64,000 bases of DNA from JAPOUP01 sp965221405 (GTDB lineage Bacteria; Pseudomonadota; Alphaproteobacteria; Rhodobacterales; Rhodobacteraceae). The notes beneath the pieces are model-generated. The model saw nothing but the letters and a program-made list of their open reading frames with translations. It had not been told where the DNA came from and ran no database searches. Where the stretch lies: positions 310,001 to 374,000 of the forward strand of contig CBDCSE010000001.1 of NCBI GenBank assembly GCA_965221405.1, given 5' to 3'. The translations under genes and the position numbers were made by a program. Shown piece by piece: positions 36,236 through 44,534 of the stretch (its first letter is position 1; every line of letters starts with the position of its first letter).

Positions 36236-36895
36236 ATGCGTCCCGAGCAGCTGGCCGAACACTATCCGCGACTGTACCACATGGCGTGGTCCGGCAGCTG
36301 GGCGGGCATCGAGACGCATGGACTCCTGTCCACCCGGTCGCTTGTCGAACTGTACGGACCCAACCCGTCAAAACGTCGGGAGATCCTCCGGCGCCACCGG
36401 CCGGAATGGGTCCCGATCTCGGGTGCGGGCCTGCCCGGGGCGGCCATCAGGGATCAAAAGCCAATGGATGACCAGGGTGTGTGCCGGGCGCTGGGCACGG
36501 CTGACCCCGGCCCATGGTACGAGTTGCTGAATTCCATGGTCTTCTTCTGGCCCACGATCAGGCGACTCCGCACGATGATGAACGCAAGGGCATACAGGGG
36601 GATGGGTCACGACCTTCTGGTGGTCAACACAGCAAGGCTCGTTGAGGGCCATCGCGACAGGATCCGGCTGTCACACATGAACAGCGGGGCCACCAAACCC
36701 TACCCCCATCGTCGGGACTTTGGCCTTTTCAAGACGTTTGGCGGGTTCCCCTTTGACGAACGTCGCAAAAGCCACGGTCCAGCCAGGGCGATCGCAGAGG
36801 TGTGTGTGGTGGACGGCATCCCCGATATTGCGGATGTGGTGGACGACATCCACCAGGCAACAGCGGTGGAAAAATTAGACAGTCTTGGACTTTAG
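36236..36895 (+). CDS. DUF7002-like protein, function unknown
   Basis: A 219-residue intact gene. AGGAGG lies 8 nt before ATG 36236; the ATG at 36230 is too close to it. The protein begins LAEHYPRLYHMAWSGSWAGIETHGLLS, then has VIRDQKPM, WYELLNSMVFFW, ARAYRG and SHMNSGAT. This resembles the uncharacterised DUF7002 family. The N-terminal LYHM...W..I..HGL pattern recalls ADP-ribosyltransferase folds, which is an inference only. It sits 60 bp after the miniature element, whose outward promoter may drive it. It is one of few undamaged genes in this island. Confidence 0.6.
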   Translation: MRPEQLAEHYPRLYHMAWSGSWAGIETHGLLSTRSLVELYGPNPSKRREILRRHRPEWVPISGAGLPGAAIRDQKPMDDQGVCRALGTADPGPWYELLNSMVFFWPTIRRLRTMMNARAYRGMGHDLLVVNTARLVEGHRDRIRLSHMNSGATKPYPHRRDFGLFKTFGGFPFDERRKSHGPARAIAEVCVVDGIPDIADVVDDIHQATAVEKLDSLGL

Positions 36896-37582
36896 GGCTT
36901 GCCGCGCCCTGTACGGGTCGATTCCGGATTATCTGAGACTTTGGCCGACGTTCCGCTCGAATTGCCTGAGAGCGAACCCGGATTGTCCGCGACCATCTTT
37001 GGAACCTTTGTTGGGATAGACCCGACAGACCGCAAACGGCGTGGGGCAGGCCAGGGCACCCCATGGCCGGGGGCGGGGTGCAAAGGGGCGGACAGGGGCA
37101 AGGATGCCAGGAGGTGTTTTGCAACATCCACTAAGCCACTCCTGATCGGGGTAATCGGGCATAACTCACGTTGGAGCGGCGATGCTGGATTCCAGAATGC
37201 AGCCAATCTCAAAAGAACTCGCTATTCAAGCTGGTGGATAAGGCCCGGTTAAGTCTCCGCAAGCCACAGATACATTCATTAATCACCTTAGAAATACATC
37301 ATAAGAATCTGTTTAATATTAATATTTAAGAGATTAACAGAGAATCTATATAACAGAAATTTTTAACATAATATAACTTATGCGATAAATTTATACGGTG
37401 CCATACGAGTCGGGATTCGTGCGCCCTATCCGTGCGTTTTTGCGAATGCCTACTTAAGGAGATGCTACCTGCCTGTGATGCTCAGAAAACTTTCCGCAGG
37501 AAGTCACAATTCATATATTGCCGCCGCCCGGCCGATCACTGTGCAGGACCCGAATTCGGATATCCAACCCGTGAGCGCAGAT
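36896..37582. other. Spacer with an AT-rich block
   Basis: No gene recognised. Bases about 37256-37400 are strikingly AT-rich (runs such as GTTTAATATTAATATTTAAGAG and ACATAATATAACTTATG) against a GC-rich background. The block could be a remnant of foreign DNA, a promoter-dense region or a nucleoid-protein binding site. Confidence 0.5.
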
Positions 37583-37882
37583 CTACCCTGGCATTGTCGC
37601 CGCGATCAGTTCGGCCAGCCACGGCATCACGAGAACCGCCAGGACGGCCCCGCCGATCAGCTTCATCCACCTGAGCTCCGTCCTGAGTTCGGATTCCAGC
37701 CGCGCGATGTCCGCCCTCACCTCGACGATGTCCATCTTCACCTCGGCGATGTCCGCCCTCGTCGCGACACCGCCGGTCACGCCGTCCTTGATCGCGGTGG
37801 TGATCGCCGCGGCCTGACGCTCCTCGATGCCGCTCTCCCGGAGAAGCCGCGCGGTCGCCATGGTGTCGAAAGGCACGTCCGT
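37583..37882 (-). CDS. Small coiled-coil membrane protein (DUF1640/CCDC90-like)
   Basis: About 99 residues from ATG 37882 (an in-frame GTG at 37897 is an alternative; neither has a strong ribosome-binding site). FDTMATARLLRESGIEERQAAAI is followed by repeated ATRADIAEVKMDIVEVRADIARLESEL, a coiled coil, and a C-terminal membrane anchor (LIGGAVLAVLVMPWLAELI). This is the layout of the bacterial DUF1640 family, common near mobile elements, with no known activity. Confidence 0.7.
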   Translation of the reverse strand, partial: TDVPFDTMATARLLRESGIEERQAAAITTAIKDGVTGGVATRADIAEVKMDIVEVRADIARLESELRTELRWMKLIGGAVLAVLVMPWLAELIAATMPG

Positions 37883-38016
37883 CATCCGTCCCGCCACTAT
37901 CCGTCGCCCGGGAGGATATGAACATGCCGTGCCCGAAGGTCAACCCGTGACCACGCGGCGGTTCATCGACGTCCCGAACTGGAGCGGGCTTGTCCCCCCG
38001 TTCGAGGGGATCGCCG

Positions 38017-38021
38017 GAGAG
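38017..38021. repeat. Target-site duplication GAGAG, left copy
   Basis: GAGAG directly abuts the left inverted repeat of the Tn3-family transposon and is repeated directly at 41819-41823. A 5-bp duplication is standard for this family. Confidence 0.9.
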
Positions 38022-38064
38022 GGGATCTGCGGCTGATTGGAACGGTCACTCGTCATAAGGGTTG
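38022..38064 (+). repeat. Left terminal inverted repeat of the Tn3-family transposon
   Basis: 43 bp, perfectly complementary to 41776-41818. It begins GGGATCTGCGG and ends AAGGGTTG. The transposase gene ends 11 bp inside it. Confidence 0.93.
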
Positions 38065-38074
38065 TTTTTTCTTT

Positions 38075-41000
38075 TCAAAATTCCCATGCTGAATTAGGGT
38101 CTCTGAGGGGGCGTAATTGGCCGCGGGCGACATTTTCGGGCCGGCGGATCTCGTAGTGTCCCAGGAAGTTGATATGGTCCCACAGAAGGGGGGAGAGTCG
38201 TGCGATGTCCTGCGGGTCGGCGTCCTGTCCCTGGTGTCTCAATTGGTTCACGGCTTCTTGCATGTAGATGGCGTTCCAGTGGGTGATGGCATTGAGGACC
38301 AGTCCGAGTGCGCCCAGTTGTTCTTCCTGCCCCTGTCGCAGGGCGTTTCGGACTTCGCCGCGGTTGCCATGATGGATTCGCCGCGCCAGTCTGTGGCGCT
38401 GTTCCTGCCGGTTGAGCTGGATGGGGATGCGGCGGCGGAATGCGGGGTCGTCGATATGGTCCAGGATGCGCAGGGTCTTGATCAGGCGGCCCAGATGCAT
38501 GAGGGCGCGGGCGGGTGCTGTCGGGCGGTCCCGGGTCTGCAGGACGCGCATGACGCCGGCGGCCTTGAGATGCCCCAGTTTGAGGGATCCGGCGAGACGG
38601 ATCGGATCGTCCCGGCTGTCGATGATGAGTTTGATGTTGATGGTGCCTTCGGCGATCTCCCCGAGGGGTCCGTAGCTGGCGGTCCTGTCCACTCTCCAGA
38701 GACGTGCCCCGCCGATGTCTTTCAGACGCGGGCAGAAGTTGTAACCCAGCAGCCAGAAGAGGCCGAACATGGAATCCGAATAGGCGGCGCTGTCGGTCAT
38801 GACGTGTGCGGGATCGCATTCGGTGTCCTGGTTGAGCAGGAGCGCGGGGATGACCAGGCTGTCGCGCAGGGTGCCGGGGACGACCATGGCCCCGAGACCG
38901 GCATACTGGTCGGACAGCATGTTGTACCAGGTGATGCCACGTCTGTTGCGGAAATATTTGGGGTTGGGCCCGGCATGGATGGCGCTTTTCGGGGCCAGGA
39001 AGCGCAGCCCGTCGGCCGAGACCGTTTGCCCGTCTCCCCAATGGGCGGTGATGGGCAGTTCTCTGTGGGCGGTGACGATCCGGGCGCTGGCGGCGGCGAG
39101 TGTGTCCGGGCGGATGAAATTCTGGGTGAGCCAGGACAGGCGGTGGCGCCCCAGCGCCGGATGATCTTCGCGCACGAGGGGTTCGGGGCCGATATTGCAG
39201 GCCTGGGCGATGAGGACGGCGCAGAGGCTGGTCTCAAAATGCGTCACGTTGGCGGGTTGGTCATCAAGATGGGTGAAGGCGGCCGGGAATCGTGTGCGGT
39301 CCATCACCTCGAGAAGAACGTCCGGGATTCCGCCTTTCGGGAGGCGGCGATGCGCCGCGCGGCGCAGCTCGATCAGACGGGACGGTTCCGCCAGGCGATC
39401 CAGCCGCCCCACAGAAATCCGGCGTTTGCCTTTGTCGGTCCCGAACCGCAGATCGGGGTTCTGATCGGCGCGCGCGGCGACGCGGCGAAACGTTGTGTCC
39501 AGAAGATCGGTCAGACGGCGCATCTCACCCCCGCCGTCGAGGGTGTGGCCCAGTGCCCGGCACACGACTCCTTTGGCGTTGTGCCATCCCTGCCGTTCCA
39601 GCATGCCGATGCGGGGATCCGCATAGCGGATGCCCGGGGCGGCGAAGATGTCGCGCCGCTTGACAGCCTTGATCCACGCCTCAATGGTGGCCAAAACATA
39701 GGCTTTGGGATCGGCCACCCGGCCATCCTTGCCGAGGACGGCACCCTGCCAGGAGCGCGAGAGCACAGCGGTCGGGGCATCTCTCAGGGCCGCACGGGTC
39801 CAGTCGGGATGATCACGCAACCAATCCGTGGCGGCGGTCACCGCCTGCCCACCCGGTGCGCTCTCGAGATCGATGCGTGTGATGATCTGACGGAACAGTT
39901 TTTGCGCCCGCCCCCATCGGTCTGTCAGTTCCGTGATCGGTTTGGACGAGACGGGGTGAACACACGTGTCGATTGTTGTCATGGCCTTCTCAATTGTGTC
40001 TTTCGGGACGCGCGCCAACAGTCTGTCTTTCCACAGATGCGGCGGCAGATTGTCATCGGCGATGACCAGTGCGGCCAGATGGCGCAGAACCCGGACCGCC
40101 GCATCCATCTCTCTCTGGTGGGCGATCCGCCTCTTGTTGCGGGTGGTTTCCGCGTCCCGGAACAGGTCGGCGATCAACGCTTCTCCGAGCTCTGTGGCTT
40201 CGTCCTGGGCGGCGGCTTCCAGTGTGTAGAAGAGTGCGGCCATCGTCGCGGTGCGGCGCGGCTCTTGCAGGGTGGCGAGAGCGGACGGTTTGGTTGTCCG
40301 GGCGATGCGTGCCAACCGCTCCAGCTGCGCCGCCGGGACCCCTGCGGGCGGCGTGGGACGCAGGCCAAAGGCGCGCACCGCATCCAGTCGATCCAGATGT
40401 TTGGCCAATTGGGTCGGTTGTCGTTTCAGCGGCGGGGCCCGCAAGATCTCCAGCCCGCTCAGGCGTCCCTTTTCTGTTGTGAACAAGTGCGCAATCTGGG
40501 TGCGTTGCGCCGGCGTCAGGCCGTTGACGAGACGCGACCACAAACGCGTCTGGACCCGCTCCCGGATTCGCCCCACAAGGCGCTCGAGTGTCGAGACACC
40601 GGGCAAGAGCACGTTGTGATCAATCAACCAATCCGCGGCCGCCAGCACCAAGGCCCCCGGGCGTTCATGGCCCGCCCAGCACGCCGCATGGAGCCAGCGG
40701 GACAGACGAAAACGGATCTGCGGGGCCTCGCTGAAATGCACGAAGCCGTAATGTTCTCGGATGGCACGCACATGACGCGCGTGCGTCCTGGAGCCCCAGT
40801 ACCCCTCCAGATCAACCGCATCTTCGAGTTCCAGTTGCGCCCGGAGGATGGACAGAATTTCGGGCGGAATGGTGGCATTGGCATCAGGAAACGTTCCCAG
40901 GAAACGCGCGCTGCACAGAAGTGTGGCATATCCCAAACGATTGTGTGCCCCCCGGAGTCGACCCAGGGTCTGCAGAGCCTGGGGATCCAGCACAAAGCAC

Positions 41001-41083
41001 CGCACACAATCTTCCGGCCCGGGCGGGCCATCGAAACGGCCGAAACGCTGGCGTTGGGAATCGGTCAGGTAACGTGTTGGCAT
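38075..41083 (-). CDS. tnpA: Tn3-family transposase TnpA
   Basis: A 1002-residue DDE transposase that joins the 38-bp-type ends in replicative transposition. N-terminal YLTDSQRQRFGRFDGPP and the DUF4158-type region lead to the C-terminal catalytic domain. The conserved DSAAYSDSMFGLFWLLGYNFCPRLKDIG holds the second aspartate, and ARLSPLLWDHINFLGHYE is the usual C-terminal block after the catalytic glutamate region. Full length with no frameshift. It starts with ATG after TGAGGAG and is divergent from tnpR. Confidence 0.95.
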   Translation of the reverse strand: MPTRYLTDSQRQRFGRFDGPPGPEDCVRCFVLDPQALQTLGRLRGAHNRLGYATLLCSARFLGTFPDANATIPPEILSILRAQLELEDAVDLEGYWGSRTHARHVRAIREHYGFVHFSEAPQIRFRLSRWLHAACWAGHERPGALVLAAADWLIDHNVLLPGVSTLERLVGRIRERVQTRLWSRLVNGLTPAQRTQIAHLFTTEKGRLSGLEILRAPPLKRQPTQLAKHLDRLDAVRAFGLRPTPPAGVPAAQLERLARIARTTKPSALATLQEPRRTATMAALFYTLEAAAQDEATELGEALIADLFRDAETTRNKRRIAHQREMDAAVRVLRHLAALVIADDNLPPHLWKDRLLARVPKDTIEKAMTTIDTCVHPVSSKPITELTDRWGRAQKLFRQIITRIDLESAPGGQAVTAATDWLRDHPDWTRAALRDAPTAVLSRSWQGAVLGKDGRVADPKAYVLATIEAWIKAVKRRDIFAAPGIRYADPRIGMLERQGWHNAKGVVCRALGHTLDGGGEMRRLTDLLDTTFRRVAARADQNPDLRFGTDKGKRRISVGRLDRLAEPSRLIELRRAAHRRLPKGGIPDVLLEVMDRTRFPAAFTHLDDQPANVTHFETSLCAVLIAQACNIGPEPLVREDHPALGRHRLSWLTQNFIRPDTLAAASARIVTAHRELPITAHWGDGQTVSADGLRFLAPKSAIHAGPNPKYFRNRRGITWYNMLSDQYAGLGAMVVPGTLRDSLVIPALLLNQDTECDPAHVMTDSAAYSDSMFGLFWLLGYNFCPRLKDIGGARLWRVDRTASYGPLGEIAEGTINIKLIIDSRDDPIRLAGSLKLGHLKAAGVMRVLQTRDRPTAPARALMHLGRLIKTLRILDHIDDPAFRRRIPIQLNRQEQRHRLARRIHHGNRGEVRNALRQGQEEQLGALGLVLNAITHWNAIYMQEAVNQLRHQGQDADPQDIARLSPLLWDHINFLGHYEIRRPENVARGQLRPLRDPNSAWEF

Positions 41084-41226
41084 GGTGTGCGAAACTCCTC
41101 AGTTGTGCAAAGATTCCGGGAGGGCCGAAAAACAAGGGCCGATCCTGTTGCACAACCTGTGTGCGAAAGGGAATCGTTTTGCAAGAAGTTCCGCACGGGT
41201 CAGGGCACGCCCTGGAGGACCGCGGC
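41084..41226. promoter_or_regulatory. Probable res recombination and tnpA/tnpR control region
   Basis: The 143-bp divergent spacer contains several copies of a TGTGC(A/G)AA core. GTGTGCGAAA occurs at 41085-41094 and again at 41159-41168, and GTTGTGCAA (41102-41110) faces TTGCACAAC (41148-41156) as an inverted pair. This arrangement fits resolvase-binding subsites overlapping both promoters. Confidence 0.65.
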
Positions 41227-41787
41227 GTGAAGATCGGCTATGCACGTGTCTCCACGCGGGATCAGACGCTGGAGACGCAACGCGACCGGCTCGCCGCGGT
41301 GGGCTGCGAGATGGTCTTTGAAGAAAAGATCTCCGGGGCCAAAGCGCGCCGCCCCCAGCTCGAGACCATGCTGGGGCAGCTCCGCAAGACCGACGTGGTC
41401 GTGGTCACCAAGCTCGACCGGCTGGCGCGCTCCACCGCCGAGCTGCTGCGCATCTCGGAATCCCTGATCGAAAAAAAGGCCGGACTTCAATCACTTGATG
41501 AACCCTGGGCCGATACCACCAGCCCCTCCGGGAAGATGATCCTGACGGTCTTCGGCGGCATCGCCGAATTTGAACGGGCCCTGATCCTCGCCCGCACCGA
41601 CGAAGGCCGGAAAGCCGCCCAGGCCCGCGGCGTGACGTTCGGACGCCCCGCCAAGCTCCGGGCCGACCAGAAGAAACTGGTCTTTGATCTCATCGCAGGC
41701 GGGGAATCAATCTCCGCCATTGCCCGCACTTTCAACGTGCACCCCGCCACCATCTATCGCTGCATCAAGGAATCCCAACCCTTATGA
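41227..41787 (+). CDS. tnpR: Serine resolvase TnpR, GTG start
   Basis: A 186-residue site-specific recombinase that resolves the transposition cointegrate at res. KIGYARVSTRDQ carries the nucleophilic Ser9. KLDRLARS holds catalytic arginines, and the C-terminal helix-turn-helix is ESISAIARTFNVHPATIYRCIK. The start is GTG 41227. The last codons and stop lie inside the right inverted repeat (its 5' end begins at 41776), so the repeat is also coding. Confidence 0.93.
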   Translation: MKIGYARVSTRDQTLETQRDRLAAVGCEMVFEEKISGAKARRPQLETMLGQLRKTDVVVVTKLDRLARSTAELLRISESLIEKKAGLQSLDEPWADTTSPSGKMILTVFGGIAEFERALILARTDEGRKAAQARGVTFGRPAKLRADQKKLVFDLIAGGESISAIARTFNVHPATIYRCIKESQPL

Positions 41788-41818
41788 CGAGTGACCGTTC
41801 CAATCAGCCGCAGATCCC
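41776..41818 (-). repeat. Right terminal inverted repeat of the Tn3-family transposon
   Basis: 43 bp, the perfect inverse of 38022-38064; it contains the tnpR stop codon. Confidence 0.93.
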
Positions 41819-41823
41819 GAGAG
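41819..41823. repeat. Target-site duplication GAGAG, right copy
   Basis: Direct repeat of 38017-38021. Removing the transposon plus one GAGAG would join GCCGGAGAG to GAAGGAGTCG. Confidence 0.9.
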
Positions 41824-42262
41824 GAAGGAGTCGAGCACGGCTCCGGGCGAAACCGTATCATGAGGCATTCCCGGGCCGCGCCGCGTCTTTCATTTGCGGA
41901 AAAACACGGAATGGGCCACCCACCGCTTTCCACGGCAGTCCCGATCACCGCCTCAGGCAACACCCGAGACCGCCCAGCGTTCCTGGATGCTTCAAGTATC
42001 ATCGTGACGCGCCTTGAATTGTCGCACTTCCCATCCTGTCTCCCGTTCCGTCAGGCAGCCGCGTCGGGGTCCGGAAACCGTTCAAAAGTCCGGATCCGGG
42101 CTTGACGCGAAACATGGATGCTCCACGATAAAACCCGAGATTGACCCAATCCACGTAAGGCGGGATATGGCGGTAGCCTCCGCCCATCTTTTTTCGATAC
42201 CCCACAGCGGGTCAATGGTCACCCGGTCAGCCGCGGTCTGGCAATTCGGCTACGAAAGCGCT
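41824..42262. other. Spacer between the transposon and phoB
   Basis: About 440 bases without a recognised gene. A plus-strand frame stays open from the left flank across the empty site to 42105 if the transposon is removed in silico, but neither half resembles a known protein. Confidence 0.35.
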
Positions 42263-42952
42263 CTATCCCAAGGCGTATCCGGTGCCACGCACCGTGCGCA
42301 CAGGGTCGTCACCCCCCTGTTTGCACAAAGCTTTGCGCAACCGGCCAATGTGGACGTCAACCGTCCGTGTGTCCACATAGACCTCCCGACCCCAAACGAT
42401 ATCCAGCAGCTGCTCGCGGCTCCACACACGGCCGGGTCGTTCCATGAATGTCGACAGCAACCGGAATTCTGTGGGACCAAGTTTGAGAAGTGTGCCGCCG
42501 CGGGTCACCCGATAGGTCTCGGGGTCGAGCACGATGTCCTCAAACTCCAGACGGTGACCTACTGTCGCGGGTCGCGTACGTCGGAGCTGGGTGCGGATAC
42601 GGGCAATCATCTCCGCAATGGAGAACGGCTTCACCACATAATCATCCGCTCCCGTCTCAAGCCCCCTGACACGATCCACCTCCTCCGATTTCGCCGACAT
42701 CATGATGATGGGTACATTCCGCGTCGAAGACCGCGTCCTCAGCCGACGACATATCTCAATGCCCGATACACCGGGCAGCATCCAGTCTAGAATAACGATG
42801 TCAGGTCTTTCCTCATCGACAAGCAGAAGCGCTTCATCGCCCGATTCCGCCCGCACGACATCAAAGCCCCCCGATTCAAGATTGTAGATCAGAACCTCCC
42901 GCTGAGCGGGCTCATCTTCGACAACCAGAATTCTGGGCTTCAGCGCAGGCAT
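42263..42952 (-). CDS. phoB: Phosphate regulon response regulator PhoB
   Basis: A 229-residue OmpR-type transcription factor. The receiver domain has the acidic pair near residues 12-14, the phosphoacceptor Asp56 in VILDWMLPG and lysine in YVVKPFS. The C-terminal winged helix contains LGPTEFRLLSTFMERPGRVWSREQLLD and a recognition region ending HIGRLRKAL. It is the last gene of the pst-phoU-phoB block, 8 bp after phoU, and should bind the Pho box upstream of pstS. Confidence 0.96.
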   Translation of the reverse strand: MPALKPRILVVEDEPAQREVLIYNLESGGFDVVRAESGDEALLLVDEERPDIVILDWMLPGVSGIEICRRLRTRSSTRNVPIIMMSAKSEEVDRVRGLETGADDYVVKPFSIAEMIARIRTQLRRTRPATVGHRLEFEDIVLDPETYRVTRGGTLLKLGPTEFRLLSTFMERPGRVWSREQLLDIVWGREVYVDTRTVDVHIGRLRKALCKQGGDDPVRTVRGTGYALG

Positions 42953-42960
42953 CGATCAGC

Positions 42961-43671
42961 TCACCGGGCCACGTCGAAAGCGGTTCGGTCACTTTTCGGA
43001 CGCGCGTCCCCTGAACGCTCGCCGGTAACGAGATAGATCACCTGTTCCGCGATCGAGGTTACATGATCGCCCATACGTTCCATGTTCTTCGCAATGAAAT
43101 GAAGATGCATGCACGCCGTGATGTTGCGCGGATCCTCCATCATATGCGTGAGGAGTTCACGAAACACCGCGTTATACATCCGGTCCAGATCGTCGTCGCG
43201 AAGCCTGATTTCCTCCGCCAGGTCGGCATCGCGCTGAATGAAGGCGTCAAGCGCACTCTTGAGCATCATGCCGACCTCTCGCGCCATCCTTCGGAGCCCG
43301 GGGCCGGCCTCGTCAACCGGACACATATGCGCCAGTGCGGTCGTGCGCTTCGCAAGGTTCTTCGTATAGTCACCGCAGCGCTCAAGGTTCGAGGAGATTT
43401 TCATTACCGTCAGCACCGTCCGCAGGTCGCTCGCGACGGGTGAACGCAGGGCAATGATGCGGCCGGCATGCTGGTTGATCTCCTCCTCCAGTTGATCGAT
43501 GGTCTCGTCCGCCGCAAGAACCTTACTCGCCAGTTCATCATCGGCGTTCATCAACGCGCCAGTCGCATCGCTTATGGAGCTCTCGACCAATCCTCCCATC
43601 TTCATGATAAGAATCTGAAGCTGCTCCAGATCACGGTCGAAAGCGGACGAAATATGCTTTTCCTGCATCAT
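42961..43671 (-). CDS. phoU: Phosphate signalling protein PhoU
   Basis: A 236-residue all-helical protein with two PhoU three-helix bundles. Metal-cluster motifs are visible as EEINQHAGRIIALRSPVASDLR and HFIAKNMERMGDHVTSIAEQV. It restrains PhoR when phosphate is plentiful by contact with PstB and the PhoR PAS region. It lies 5 bp after pstB. Confidence 0.96.
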   Translation of the reverse strand: MMQEKHISSAFDRDLEQLQILIMKMGGLVESSISDATGALMNADDELASKVLAADETIDQLEEEINQHAGRIIALRSPVASDLRTVLTVMKISSNLERCGDYTKNLAKRTTALAHMCPVDEAGPGLRRMAREVGMMLKSALDAFIQRDADLAEEIRLRDDDLDRMYNAVFRELLTHMMEDPRNITACMHLHFIAKNMERMGDHVTSIAEQVIYLVTGERSGDARPKSDRTAFDVAR

Positions 43672-43676
43672 GGCCC

Positions 43677-44519
43677 CTACCCTATGCGACCGGAAATATA
43701 GCTTTCAGTCTTGGGATCCTGCGGGTTTTCGAAAATCTGTGACGTGTCACCGAATTCCACCAGATCACCGAGATGGAAGAAGGCCGTTCGCTGGCTCACG
43801 CGGGCCGCCTGTTGCATCGAGTGCGTGACAATGATCACCGTGTAGTCTTTCCGGAGACCTTCTATAAGATCCTCGATCTGGCTTGTGGCGATCGGATCCA
43901 ATGCCGAGCATGGCTCGTCCATCAGCAGTACTTCAGGCATTGTGGCGATTGCCCGCGCGATGCAGAGGCGCTGCTGCTGGCCTCCCGATAGTCCTGTTCC
44001 GGGCCTGTCGAGATAGTCCTTGACCTCATCCCAGAGCGCGGCCTTACGAAGTGACAGCTCCACGATACCGGCCAGCTCCACCCTGTCGCGCGCCAGCCCA
44101 TGTATCCTGGGGCCGTAAGCGACATTGTCAAAAACGGACTTGGGGAACGGATTGGGTTTCTGGAACACCATTCCGACCCTTGCCCGCAGCTGAACCGGAT
44201 CGACCTTGTGATGGTATATGTCCTCACCGTCGAGTGTGATCTCTCCGGTGACGCGCGCCCCGTCAACAGTATCGTTCATCCGGTTGAGACAACGTAGGAA
44301 TGTGGACTTCCCACACCCCGAGGGGCCGATGAACGCGGTCACGGTCTGGGGTTTGATCTCGACATTCACGTCCTTGATCGCATGAACCACACCTTTGGTC
44401 CCGGCGATGTCCTGGGATTTGACGCCTGCCGCCACACCGTAGTAAACGTCAACCCCACGCGCACGCAGCTTGACGTCATTCATGCCCACCGCTCCGTCTT
44501 CCGTTCTGTCGTCGTACAT
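43677..44519 (-). CDS. pstB: Phosphate ABC transporter ATP-binding protein PstB
   Basis: The ATPase of the high-affinity phosphate importer, 280 residues. Walker A GPSGCGKST, the PstB-typical NRMND and QKPNPFPKSVFDNVAYGPR, signature LSGGQQQR and Walker B VLLMDEPCSALDP are present. ATG 44519 is used; an alternative ATG at 44483 has GGAG 8 nt upstream and would shorten the protein by 12 residues. Confidence 0.96.
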   Translation of the reverse strand: MYDDRTEDGAVGMNDVKLRARGVDVYYGVAAGVKSQDIAGTKGVVHAIKDVNVEIKPQTVTAFIGPSGCGKSTFLRCLNRMNDTVDGARVTGEITLDGEDIYHHKVDPVQLRARVGMVFQKPNPFPKSVFDNVAYGPRIHGLARDRVELAGIVELSLRKAALWDEVKDYLDRPGTGLSGGQQQRLCIARAIATMPEVLLMDEPCSALDPIATSQIEDLIEGLRKDYTVIIVTHSMQQAARVSQRTAFFHLGDLVEFGDTSQIFENPQDPKTESYISGRIG

Positions 44520-44534
44520 ATCTACATCAGCCCC

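Larger units (their letters stand above)
38022..41818. mobile_element. Complete Tn3-family transposon (tnpA, tnpR, res)
   Basis: A 3797-bp element bounded by perfect 43-bp inverted repeats, starting GGGATCTGCGGCTGATTGG (38022-38064 and 41776-41818) and flanked by the 5-bp direct repeat GAGAG. The first 38 bp of the repeat end in CATAAG, the usual Tn3-type length. It carries only the transposase (minus strand) and a serine resolvase (plus strand), divergent around a probable res site, with no passenger genes. Intact genes, perfect ends and a perfect target duplication indicate a recent insertion. Confidence 0.95.

Noticed and set aside
38117..41230. A 1037-codon plus-strand open frame across the transposase gene
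   Set aside because: It is the antisense shadow of tnpA; the minus strand encodes a full Tn3 transposase with conserved motifs.
37827..42105. A gene split by the Tn3-family insertion
   Set aside because: Joining the flanks at one GAGAG leaves a continuous frame, but the product resembles nothing known and GC-rich DNA often leaves such frames open; not enough to call an interrupted gene.
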